This document shows, one piece after another, positions 45,855 through 54,174 of a DNA stretch of 64,000 nucleotides. A program made the translations under genes and the position numbers. This stretch comes from Schlegelella_A sp038318385 (GTDB lineage: Bacteria; Pseudomonadota; Gammaproteobacteria; Burkholderiales; Burkholderiaceae_C), in assembly GCA_038318385.1 (NCBI GenBank), contig JBBQCD010000014.1, positions 15,875 to 79,874 of the forward strand, written 5' to 3'. Under the pieces are notes generated by a model that was given only the letters and a program-made list of their open reading frames with translations, searched no databases and was not told where the DNA came from. Position 1 is the first letter of the stretch. The number at the start of each line of letters is the position of its first letter.

Positions 45855-48176
45855 ATGTCGAGCCCGAAGTACACGGTCGGTGTGCGAACCCTCTGCGAAT
45901 TCACCGCCCGGCGCGGCGATCTCGACCTGCGTTTCACGCCGTCACCCTCCGCGCAGGAAGGAATCTCCGGACACGCCGTGGTGGCAGCGCGCCGCGGCCC
46001 CGGCTACCGCAGCGAGGTGCCACTCGCCGGCGAGTACCGCGAACTCGTTGTGCGGGGCCGGGCGGACGGCTACGACCCGGCGACGAACCTGCTCGAGGAA
46101 GTGAAAACCCACCGGGGCGATGTCGACGCCGTTCCGGAGCGGCACCGCCGCGTCCACCTCGCGCAAGCGCAGACCTATGGATGGCTGCTGTGCCGGGAGT
46201 TCGGGCTCGCGGAGCTTCGCATCGCGGTGATCTATTTCGACATCGGCAGTCAGGTGGAAACGAGCATCGTCGACACCTTCGCGGCGAGCGAACTGCAACA
46301 CCTGTTCGAGGAGCGCTGCGCAAGCTTCCTCGCTCACGCCCGCGGCGAACTGGCGCACGCCGCCGAACGCAACGCCGCCCTCGCAGCGCTGCGCTTTCCG
46401 CACGCCGGGTTCCGGGCGGGTCAGCGCGACCTGGCCGAGGGGGTCTACCGCGCCGCGCGCGCCGATCGCTGCCTGGTTGCTCAGGCGCCCACCGGCATCG
46501 GCAAGACGATCGGAACGCTCTTTCCGCTGCTCAAGGCATGGCAGGGCGCCACGCTCGACAAGATCTTCTTCCTGACGGCCAAGGGTTCGGGACGGCGCCT
46601 CGCCTTCGATGCCGTCGAGCGCCTTCAGCCTCGGTCCGGAAGGCTGGCGCTGCGCGTCGTCGAACTGGTGGCGCGCGAGAAAGCCTGCGAGCATCGCGAC
46701 AAGGCCTGTCACGGCGATTCATGCCCCCTCGCGCGCGGCTTCTACGACCGCCTGCCGGCGGCGCGCGCGGAAGCGCTGAACCTCGAGAAGGGAGCGCTCG
46801 ATCAGGCCGCGTTGCGCACGCTGGCGCTCGCCCACGATGTCTGCCCCTACTACCTCGGCCAGGAACTGACGCGCTGGGCCGACGTCGTCGTCGCCGACTA
46901 CAACCACTGGTTCGATCCGAGCGCGATGCTCTTTGCCATGGCACTGGCGCACGAGTGGAAGGTTGCGCTGCTGATCGACGAGGCCCACAACCTGCTGGAC
47001 CGGGCGCGCGCCATGTACAGCGCCGAACTCGACCGCGCCAATCTGAGAAGGCTGCGCCACGGGTCGCCGACGCCTCTGGCCCGGGCGATCGATCGCCTGG
47101 GTCGACGCTGGAGCGAACTGCACGCTTCACAAGACAAGTCCGCGCATGTGGTACTCAATATCCCCTCTCGTTTCGCTGCTGCACTGCAACAGGCGGTTGC
47201 CGCCAGCACCCAGCACCTGGCAGACCATCCCACCCGCATCGACCCGCCGCTGCTGGAACTGCACTTCGAGCTGTTGCGCTTCGCGCGCCTTTTCGAGACC
47301 TTCGGCGACCATTCCATCTTCGAAGTGACGCGCCATGCCGACGGGCGCGGGTCGACGCTGGCGATCCGCAACATCGTCCCGGCACCGCATCTGCGGCGGC
47401 GATTCGTGACCGCCCGGAGCGCGGTGCTGTTCTCGGCGACGCTCACGCCGTTCGCCTTTCACCGCGACACCCTCGGCCTGCCCGCCGACAGCGCCTGGCT
47501 CGACGTCGACTCGCCCTTCGATCCGCGGCAGTTGTCGATACGGATCGCCCGCCACCTCTCGACCCGCCAGCGTGACCGGGAGGTGTCGCTGGCGCCGCTC
47601 GCCGACCTGATGGCCCGTCAGTTCGAGGCCGCTCCCGGCAACTACCTGGCTTTTTTCAGCAGCTTCGAGTACCTGGAGCGGGCGGCGGCCTGCATGGCCG
47701 AGCGCCATCCGGACGTGCCGACGTGGAAGCAATCCCGGGGCATGGGCACGACCGATCGCGACGCCTTCCTCGCACGGTTCGGCGAAGACAGCCGCGGCAT
47801 CGGCTTCGCGGTGCTCGGCGGGACGTTCGGCGAGGGCATCGACCTCCCCGGGCGGCGCCTCATCGGAGCCTTCGTCGCCACCCTCGGGCTGCCCCCGCCC
47901 GACCGACTGAACGAGCATCTGCGGCAGCGCATGCAAGCCTCGTTCGGCGACGGCTACGGCTACGCCTATCTGTTTCCCGGCATCCAGAAGGTGGTGCAGG
48001 CGGTCGGCCGGGTGATTCGCAACCCTACCGATCGTGGGGTCGTGCACCTCGTCGACGACCGCTTCGGACGCGCCGACGTGCGTCGGCTCTTCCCCCGCTG
48101 GTGGCGGGTCGAACCCGGCCCGTTCGGCGCCGCTTCGGCCGAGCCGACGGGCGACCCTGCAGTTCCCCGCGAATGA
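45855..48176 (+). CDS. XPD/DinG-like helicase with N-terminal nuclease domain
   Basis: A 773-residue superfamily 2 Fe-S helicase. An N-terminal PD-(D/E)XK-like domain has GRADGYD and LLEEVKT (about residues 66-87). Walker A APTGIGKT is near 211-218; four cysteines (ACEH, ACHG, SCPL, then VCPY about 35 residues on, roughly 277-332) match the XPD/DinG iron-sulfur cluster; the DEAH box (DEAHNL) is near 375; the helicase C-terminal motif VVQAVGRVIRNP is near 720. It would unwind and possibly cut DNA in repair. Homologues often have a VRR-NUC nuclease gene next door; none is seen here. Confidence 0.85.
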   Translation: MSSPKYTVGVRTLCEFTARRGDLDLRFTPSPSAQEGISGHAVVAARRGPGYRSEVPLAGEYRELVVRGRADGYDPATNLLEEVKTHRGDVDAVPERHRRVHLAQAQTYGWLLCREFGLAELRIAVIYFDIGSQVETSIVDTFAASELQHLFEERCASFLAHARGELAHAAERNAALAALRFPHAGFRAGQRDLAEGVYRAARADRCLVAQAPTGIGKTIGTLFPLLKAWQGATLDKIFFLTAKGSGRRLAFDAVERLQPRSGRLALRVVELVAREKACEHRDKACHGDSCPLARGFYDRLPAARAEALNLEKGALDQAALRTLALAHDVCPYYLGQELTRWADVVVADYNHWFDPSAMLFAMALAHEWKVALLIDEAHNLLDRARAMYSAELDRANLRRLRHGSPTPLARAIDRLGRRWSELHASQDKSAHVVLNIPSRFAAALQQAVAASTQHLADHPTRIDPPLLELHFELLRFARLFETFGDHSIFEVTRHADGRGSTLAIRNIVPAPHLRRRFVTARSAVLFSATLTPFAFHRDTLGLPADSAWLDVDSPFDPRQLSIRIARHLSTRQRDREVSLAPLADLMARQFEAAPGNYLAFFSSFEYLERAAACMAERHPDVPTWKQSRGMGTTDRDAFLARFGEDSRGIGFAVLGGTFGEGIDLPGRRLIGAFVATLGLPPPDRLNEHLRQRMQASFGDGYGYAYLFPGIQKVVQAVGRVIRNPTDRGVVHLVDDRFGRADVRRLFPRWWRVEPGPFGAASAEPTGDPAVPRE

Positions 48177-48287
48177 GGGGAACGCGCCCGCACCGATGAT
48201 GGGCAAACTCGAGGGATGCGCGCCTCCTACGCCCCTGCGGACCGCCTTCCGGACAGCGCAGGTCCGGCGTTCGCCGAGACCCGGCCG

Positions 48288-48656
48288 ATGGCCCACGTGC
48301 TCGTCGTCGATGACGAACGCGACACGCTCATCGTCATCGAACAGGCGCTCGCAGCCTTCGGCTATCACGTGACCACCGCGAACAACGGTGCCGACGCGAT
48401 CGAGAAAGCCGGCAGCTGGGCGCCCGACGCGGTCGTCACCGACCTGCTGATGCCCGTCATCGACGGGATCGGCCTTGCCAAGGCCCTGCGTTCGAACCCC
48501 CAGACCGCCGGCGTGAAGATCGTCTTGTGCAGCGGTGTCCCGGAGGACAACGTGCGCGCCTTGTTCAGCGGCTACGACGCGTTCCTGCACAAGCCGTTCA
48601 CGATCGAGCTGCTGCGCGACGTTCTCGGCGCGCTGCTTCCGCTGGCGGCGCACTAG
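48288..48656 (+). CDS. CheY-like single-domain response regulator
   Basis: A 122-residue receiver domain with the acidic pair D8-D9 (VLVVDDERDT), phospho-Asp D52 (VVTDLLMPVIDG) and the conserved Lys in LHKPFT. There is no output domain. An in-frame ATG at 48216 would add 24 unconserved residues and its ribosome site is too close, so 48288 is preferred. It is convergent with the diguanylate cyclase gene and may act in phosphotransfer with the nearby kinases or HPt protein; that is inference. Confidence 0.85.
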   Translation: MAHVLVVDDERDTLIVIEQALAAFGYHVTTANNGADAIEKAGSWAPDAVVTDLLMPVIDGIGLAKALRSNPQTAGVKIVLCSGVPEDNVRALFSGYDAFLHKPFTIELLRDVLGALLPLAAH

Positions 48657-48681
48657 CTGCGGTCGGCCCCGTCAGGCGCCC

Positions 48682-48709
48682 GACGCGGCGCCGACGCGGC
48701 GCCGACGCG
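48682..48709. repeat. 11-bp tandem repeat, 2.5 copies
   Basis: GACGCGGCGCC is repeated twice and followed by GACGCG, in the gap between two convergent genes. It can fold into GC-rich hairpins but has no T-tract. Confidence 0.7.
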
Positions 48710-48715
48710 TCAGTC

Positions 48716-50557
48716 TCAACCGAGACAGGTCCGGTTCTTTCCGGTCCGCTTGGCCTCGTAAAGCGCCTGGTCGGCTCGCTCCAGGGCCTCCTCGATGCGC
48801 TCGGTCAGGTCGTACGCGGTGACACCGGCGGAAAACGTCACGAAGACGTTCTTGTCCTTGTGCATGAAGAGGCCACCCGTGAGTGTGCGCTGCAGGCGCG
48901 TGAGGATCTGCTGGCCCTCTTCCGCTTGCGTCGCCGGCAGCAGCACGACGAACTCCTCGCCGCCGTAGCGCGCGACGCGATCGGTCGGTCGCAAGGTCTT
49001 GCTGACCACCGCCGCCAGGGATTTCAGGGCCTCGTCGCCCGCGCTGTGACCGAGCTCGTCGTTGAGGCGCTTGAAATTGTCGATGTCGAGCAGGCCGATC
49101 GCCAGCGGCTCACCGCTGCGCTCCATGCGCGCGCGCTCGGTCTCGAAGGCCATCATCAGGCCGCGCCGATTCGCGATCTGCGTCAACTGATCGGTCGAGA
49201 CCTCGTCCGAGAGCCGCTTCATCTCGCCTTCGAGCTGGTTCACGCGCTCCGACAGGCCGGTCGCCTTGGTGTGTTCCTGCTGCAGGCGGGTCTGGGTCTG
49301 TTGAACCAGCGACTGCACGGTGCGACTCTCCTCGACCATCTCGCGCACCACGCCCGTCAGGCTCTCGAGCGTATCGGCTTCCTCGATGACCGTGGCGTAA
49401 CGGCCGACGCTTTCGTGGAAGCTGCCGGTCTTCGAGCCGAGTTCGCCGAGCTCACCGAGCATCCGGTTGATCAGCACCTTGAGCGCATCCCGGGCGCGCT
49501 CGCGTTCGCCCCGGAGCTCTCCGTGACGCTTGCGCGCGTTGTGCAGCATATCACTGACAGAGCGCACACCGCGTGCCGTCAGTCCCTCCTCGATCTTCAG
49601 GCGCATCGCCTCGCACTGCCCCTTGACCCAGCTGTCGTTCTCGGCCAGGTCGGTGAGGCTGCCGGTGAGTTCGAGCGTCAGCTTGCCGAGCTGATCGAAG
49701 AGGTGGTGGCGGTGCTGCAGCACCCGCCCGGCACTCTGGCACAAGGCCTCGAACTCGGTCACCGCGTCGGTGGTCGCACCTTCGTCGGCGAGGCGCCGGG
49801 CCTGCTTCTCGAGGCGGCCGACGAGTTCCTGATTGGCGCCGTCCTGCGCCGGCAGCGCCTGCTGCAGGGCGTGGGTCAGCGCATGGGTGATCCGGACCCA
49901 TTCCTGGCGGGACGCTCCCACGGCAACCTCCGCCGGAAGGCTCGCCGGCACGGTGGCGGGCGTGTCGAGGTCCGCCGGCATCGTCTTCGCTGGCAGGTCG
50001 AGGTCCGCCGGCATCGTCTTCGCCGGCGCGTCGTCTTCGAGATGGGCCAGGGTGCTGAGCGGATCGCTGTCCCAGCTCGCCACGAGCTGCGACAGACGGT
50101 GCTGAAGACGGCGGCTGTCGGTCCGAGTGGCATCGAGGACGCGCTTCACGCCAACCTTGCGCCGCGCCATGGTCCAGTTCTGCCCGCCTCGCTCGACGCC
50201 TCGCAGGATGCGCTCGATCAGCACGGCCAGCGCCTCGGCGGCGGCGCCGGGTGCACTGCTCATCGCCCGTTCGGCATCGTCCCAACGGCCCTCGACCATG
50301 GCCTGGTTGAAGGCCGTGGTGCCATGCGCGTCGCCATCGAAAGCGCGAATGGCCAGGGCCTCGACGAGGCGCTGAGCACGCGCCGGCAGGACACTCAGGG
50401 CCTGCGAATGGCCCGCCTCGAGGCGGTAGCAGCGCGCATAGTTTTCCGGCGTCGGCTCGAGGCGCTCGCTGGCGAGGCGGCGCAGCGCGCCCTTGGCCAG
50501 GAGCGCGGGCGATACCTCGGCCGCAGGCTTCTCCACGGGCTGTCGCAGCGTGTCCAT
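48716..50557 (-). CDS. Diguanylate cyclase (GGDEF)
   Basis: A 613-residue protein. The first ~440 residues are mostly helical with coiled-coil character (for example EGEMKRLSDEVS before the GGDEF domain) and lack membrane helices. The C-terminal GGDEF domain (about 445-610) has the active motif RYGGEEFVVLLP and, five residues before GGEEF, the inhibitory RxxD site (RPTD). It should make cyclic-di-GMP with product inhibition. The N-terminal 'PTPENYARCYRLEAG' region resembles a helical domain seen in some Betaproteobacterial cyclases. A short 33-base tandem repeat lies inside. It starts 13 bases after the REC-GGDEF-EAL gene stop. Confidence 0.92.
   Translation of the reverse strand: MDTLRQPVEKPAAEVSPALLAKGALRRLASERLEPTPENYARCYRLEAGHSQALSVLPARAQRLVEALAIRAFDGDAHGTTAFNQAMVEGRWDDAERAMSSAPGAAAEALAVLIERILRGVERGGQNWTMARRKVGVKRVLDATRTDSRRLQHRLSQLVASWDSDPLSTLAHLEDDAPAKTMPADLDLPAKTMPADLDTPATVPASLPAEVAVGASRQEWVRITHALTHALQQALPAQDGANQELVGRLEKQARRLADEGATTDAVTEFEALCQSAGRVLQHRHHLFDQLGKLTLELTGSLTDLAENDSWVKGQCEAMRLKIEEGLTARGVRSVSDMLHNARKRHGELRGERERARDALKVLINRMLGELGELGSKTGSFHESVGRYATVIEEADTLESLTGVVREMVEESRTVQSLVQQTQTRLQQEHTKATGLSERVNQLEGEMKRLSDEVSTDQLTQIANRRGLMMAFETERARMERSGEPLAIGLLDIDNFKRLNDELGHSAGDEALKSLAAVVSKTLRPTDRVARYGGEEFVVLLPATQAEEGQQILTRLQRTLTGGLFMHKDKNVFVTFSAGVTAYDLTERIEEALERADQALYEAKRTGKNRTCLG
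49964..50029. repeat. 33-bp tandem duplication in the cyclase gene
   Basis: Two adjacent 33-base copies encode 11-residue units (AKTMPADLDLP and AKTMPADLDTP) in the linker region of the diguanylate cyclase. The duplication keeps the frame and looks recent because the copies are nearly identical. Confidence 0.75.
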
Positions 50558-50570
50558 CGCCGTCGCGCGC

Positions 50571-52823
50571 TCAGGAAGACGTGGGGCGCGTCGTCCGCGC
50601 GCGAACGACTCGCGGCGCCTCCGACACGTCGCTGTCGCTTGCCTTGCCGATCCACGGCGCCTTGCGCGGCAGCACCGTCTGCTGCAGCCACGTCTCGATG
50701 TCCTCCGGCGGTTGCGGTCGGCTGAATAGAAAGCCCTGCATGATCCCGCAGCCCAGACGGTGCAGGACCTCCATCTGGCGCAGGTTCTCCACCCCCTCGG
50801 CGACCACGCGCAGCCCGAGCGAGCGCGCGAGGGCGATGATCGCGGTGACGACCGCCGAGCTCTGCGGCGTCATGCCGAGGTCGCGGATGAAGCTGCGGTC
50901 GATCTTCAGCTCGCTGATCGGCAGCGTCGTCAGGTAGGCCAGCGACGAATAGCCGGTGCCGAAATCGTCGATCGAGATCTCCACGCCGATCTCGTTGAGG
51001 CGGTGCAGCGACGGGATCACGTTCTGCAGGTCCTTCATCAGGCCCGTCTCGGTGATCTCGAGTTCGATCGCGTGGTGCGGCACGCCGTACGTGGTGACCG
51101 CGTTGTGGATGTATTCGACCAGGTCGGTGCGCTCGAACAGGCGGCTCGGCAGGTTCACCGCGATCGAATCGGAAAAGCCGAAGCTGTCCTGCCAGATGCG
51201 GGCCTGGCGCGCGGCTTCGCGGATCGCCCACTCGCTGAGCGGCGTGATCAGGCCGGTCTCCTCGGCCAGCGGGATGAAGTCGCCCGGTGGCACGAGCACG
51301 CCGTTGCGGCGCCAGCGCATCAGCGCTTCGGCCCCGACCATGCGCGCGCCGCGAACGTCGATCTTCGGCTGGTAGTGCAGCACCAGCTCGTGGCGCTCGA
51401 TGGCCTTGTGCAGCGCGCTCTCGAGCTCGATCTTCTCGCGCCCCTGGCCGGCGAGCATCGGGTGGTAGAGCGAGGCGGCATTGCGCCCGGCCGACTTCGC
51501 CGAGTACATCGCGATGTCGGAGTTGCGCAGCAGGTCGGCGACGGTGGCGCCGTCGCGCGGAAAGAGCGCAATGCCCACGCTGGCGGTGACGAAGCACTCC
51601 TGGCCGCCGACGAAGATCGGCTCGCGCATCACGTCGAGGATGCGCGAGGCGACCCGTTCCGCGTCGCGCTCGTCGGCGACTTCCGGCAGCAGCGCCACGA
51701 ACTCGTCGCCGCCGAGGCGGCCGACGGCCTCGAGCGTGCGGTGCGAGCGCGCACCCATGGTCTCGAGCGAGCTGTCGAGCACCTGGTCGGAATGGCGCAC
51801 GCAGGAACGCAGCCGCCGCGAGACTTCCATCAGCAATTCGTCGCCGGCGCCATGGCCGAGCGTGTCGTTGATGACCTTGAAGCGGTCCAGGTCGATCAGC
51901 AGCAACGCGACCTGGTGCGACAGCCTCCGGCCCTGCTCGAGCGCGCGCTCCGCGCGCCAGATCAGCTGGCGCCGGTTCGGCAGGCCGGTCAGGGTGTCGA
52001 AGTTGGCGAGGTGACGGATCCGGTCCTCGGCCATGCGCCGGTCGGTCACGTCCTGGACGATGCCGGTGTAGCCGATCAGGTTGCCGTGCTCGTTGAATTC
52101 GGGCTCGGCCTCGATGTGGACGATGCGCTGGCGGCCGTCGACCAGCTTGGCTGAGAGGTCGGTGGCCAGCACGGTGCTGTGGTCGATGGCGTCGTGCAGC
52201 AGTTCCATGAAGACGCTGCGCTGGTCCTCCGGCAGCATGCGCAGCAGCGCCCGGAAGTCGAGCGGGTCGCCCGGGCCAAGGCCGAAGACGCGCAGACCCT
52301 CGACGGAGAAGAGCGGGCCGCCGGAGCCGCGCTTCCAGTCGAAACTGCCCATGCGGGCCAGGTCCTGGGCGCGGGCCAGCCGCGACTTGCTGCGCTCGAG
52401 TTCGACCCGGGTGCGCGACGCGCGCAACAGGTAGCGCAGGCGCCCGGCGAGCAGACTCCACTGCGTCGACTTGACGAAGAAATCGGTCGCGCCGGCCTCG
52501 TAGGCGCGCGTGATCGAGGCGTCGTCGTCGAGCCCGGTCAGCATCAGCACCGGCAGCGATTCGAATCCGGGCAGGACGCGCAGTTCGCGGCAGGTCTGGA
52601 ATCCGTCGAGGCCCGGCATCAGCGCATCGAGCACGACGACATCGGGGAGCCAGTCGGCCAGGATGCGGATCGCCCGCTCGCCGCTCGTCGCTTCGGTGAT
52701 CGAGAAGCCACGCTCGCGCAGGGCCACCGAGGTCAGCAGCAGGTTGACCTCGTCGTCGTCGACCAGCAGCACCCGCGGCTGCTCGGGAAGGAAGTCGACG
52801 CTGGAAGTCGTTCGTGAATTCAT
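50571..52823 (-). CDS. REC-PAS-GGDEF-EAL response regulator
   Basis: A 750-residue cyclic-di-GMP regulator with a receiver (about 16-135; acidic pair in VLLVDDDEVN, phospho-Asp in VVVLDALMPGLDG), a PAS domain (~150-265), a GGDEF domain (~280-450, LGGDEFVALLP near 371) and an EAL domain (~465-720). EAL catalytic motifs look intact: EALMRWRR, ELEITETGLM, DDFGTGYSSLAYL, KIDRSFI, VVAEGVEN. In the GGDEF domain about 20 residues separate the usual RxxD from GGDEF. So it may be mainly a phosphodiesterase controlled by phosphorylation. It overlaps the HPt gene (ATGA). Confidence 0.92.
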   Translation of the reverse strand: MNSRTTSSVDFLPEQPRVLLVDDDEVNLLLTSVALRERGFSITEATSGERAIRILADWLPDVVVLDALMPGLDGFQTCRELRVLPGFESLPVLMLTGLDDDASITRAYEAGATDFFVKSTQWSLLAGRLRYLLRASRTRVELERSKSRLARAQDLARMGSFDWKRGSGGPLFSVEGLRVFGLGPGDPLDFRALLRMLPEDQRSVFMELLHDAIDHSTVLATDLSAKLVDGRQRIVHIEAEPEFNEHGNLIGYTGIVQDVTDRRMAEDRIRHLANFDTLTGLPNRRQLIWRAERALEQGRRLSHQVALLLIDLDRFKVINDTLGHGAGDELLMEVSRRLRSCVRHSDQVLDSSLETMGARSHRTLEAVGRLGGDEFVALLPEVADERDAERVASRILDVMREPIFVGGQECFVTASVGIALFPRDGATVADLLRNSDIAMYSAKSAGRNAASLYHPMLAGQGREKIELESALHKAIERHELVLHYQPKIDVRGARMVGAEALMRWRRNGVLVPPGDFIPLAEETGLITPLSEWAIREAARQARIWQDSFGFSDSIAVNLPSRLFERTDLVEYIHNAVTTYGVPHHAIELEITETGLMKDLQNVIPSLHRLNEIGVEISIDDFGTGYSSLAYLTTLPISELKIDRSFIRDLGMTPQSSAVVTAIIALARSLGLRVVAEGVENLRQMEVLHRLGCGIMQGFLFSRPQPPEDIETWLQQTVLPRKAPWIGKASDSDVSEAPRVVRARTTRPTSS

Positions 52824-53254
52824 GTCGGGAGGTCGCGCACGTTCTTCACCGCTTGTAGCACGACCGCGAGCTCGCGATCCATGAGGCCCAGGCGCGCCGG
52901 AAGGTCGTCGAGTGCGTCGAGCCGGATCATGGCCTCGATTTCGGCACACAGTTGCGACAACTTGATGGCGCCGATGCTGGCCGACGACGACTTCAGCGTG
53001 TGCACCACATGGCGCACGCCGGCGTGGTCGCCGGCAGCATGGGCCGCATGCATCTGCGGGGCCAGCCGGGCGGCGGACGCGGCGAAGGCGTCGAACACCC
53101 GCTCGAGGAGGCGATTCGCGCCGGTCGGATCGAGTTCCCGAAGACGCCGCAAGGCTTCGGCATCGAGCTCCGCAGGCAGGGCCTGCGCGTCCGGTCCGGC
53201 CGCGTCGCCCGGTGCTTCAGCCGGGGCGTGGAAGGTGGAGGGGCGGCGGGTCAT
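52820..53254 (-). CDS. Histidine phosphotransfer (HPt) protein
   Basis: A 144-residue protein with a disordered Pro/Ala-rich N-terminus and an HPt four-helix domain (about 30-135) carrying the phospho-accepting His85 in VVHTLKSSSASIGA. It overlaps the downstream REC-GGDEF-EAL gene and the upstream GAF-like gene, both by ATGA, so it is almost certainly part of the same relay. Its upstream donor would be a hybrid kinase; the only one in the window is at 26926. Confidence 0.88.
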   Translation of the reverse strand: MTRRPSTFHAPAEAPGDAAGPDAQALPAELDAEALRRLRELDPTGANRLLERVFDAFAASAARLAPQMHAAHAAGDHAGVRHVVHTLKSSSASIGAIKLSQLCAEIEAMIRLDALDDLPARLGLMDRELAVVLQAVKNVRDLPT

Positions 53255-53982
53255 GCGAAGGCGCCGGCGTCGAGCCGGCTGCGATCCACCGACCGCGGCA
53301 GGCGTCGCGCTGCGTCCGCACGGCGGCACTGGTGTGGCGCCGCAGCGCGGATTTCGGCATGCGTGGCCAGCGCGGCAGTGGCCGCGTCGAGGATGCCCGC
53401 GAGCGCCGCCTCGTCGAGCGGAACCTCGATGCAGGTCAGCTCGAACAGCGCCACCGGTGCGCCTTCGTGCAGGACCGGCAAGGCGACCCCGCGCGGCAGG
53501 TCGATGCAGGCACGCTGCTCGCGCAAGGCCCGGGCGGCGAGCGAATCGGCGGGTGCAAGCGGTCGGCGCGGCGCCCGAAACCCCGGATGCGCGGCGATCA
53601 GTTCCGCCAGATCGGTCGTGTCCTCGCGCTGGCTGACCGCGAAGACGCGCACGTTGCGGGCCCCGAGTTCGCCGCGCAGCAGGTCGCCCACGCGCAACAG
53701 CGCGGCATCGAAGGTCGGTGCGCCCTGCACCGCGGCTGCCACCAGGTCACGGGCCTCGGCCAGTGCAGCGGCATCGAGTACTCGCGCTTCGGGCACGGCA
53801 TCGGCGGGATGGTCGAGGCGGCGCCGCAGGGCGAGGGCACCGCGCCACAGCACGAACGCCGCACCGGCGAGGGCGAGGGCAGTGTCGGCGTAGAGCCCAC
53901 TCGAGGCGTCGGGGCCGAAATAAGCCATCCCCGAAGCTGCCGCGGCGAGCCACAACGACAGACGGGACAGGCGCAGCAACAT
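53251..53982 (-). CDS. Membrane-anchored GAF-like protein
   Basis: A 243-residue protein with two N-terminal helices (about residues 5-25 and 30-48), a helical linker and a GAF-like domain (about 75-215, with GVALPVLHEGAPVALFEL). I see no kinase, cyclase or HTH output. It may pass a signal to the HPt/REC-GGDEF-EAL proteins, or simply tether them. Assignment to GAF is by pattern, not by a diagnostic residue. Start at 53982 chosen because it gives the two membrane helices; the frame remains open upstream but is antisense to a kinase gene there. Confidence 0.6.
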   Translation of the reverse strand: MLLRLSRLSLWLAAAASGMAYFGPDASSGLYADTALALAGAAFVLWRGALALRRRLDHPADAVPEARVLDAAALAEARDLVAAAVQGAPTFDAALLRVGDLLRGELGARNVRVFAVSQREDTTDLAELIAAHPGFRAPRRPLAPADSLAARALREQRACIDLPRGVALPVLHEGAPVALFELTCIEVPLDEAALAGILDAATAALATHAEIRAAAPHQCRRADAARRLPRSVDRSRLDAGAFA

Positions 53983-54159
53983 GGTCGGCGGCTCCGGAAG
54001 GCGACGAGAGTGAAGGATAGCGAGGCGAGACCGACGCGGGGCGCACGGGGTGTGCCCGGGGATGCGCCCCGTGAAGTTTTCGGCAATGCGCCACGAAACT
54101 TGAGCGGCGAAGACACCCGGTTGCCGCCGTGCGGGAGCGTCGGCGAGGGCCCCTCTCCC

Positions 54160-54165
54160 TACAAT
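54160..54165 (+). promoter_or_regulatory. TACAAT -10 element before the kinase at 54175
   Basis: TACAAT is five of six to TATAAT and ends 9 bases before the ATG. It predicts a start at or just before the ATG, again leaving little or no leader. No clear -35 element. Confidence 0.3.
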
Positions 54166-54174
54166 CGAAATCAA

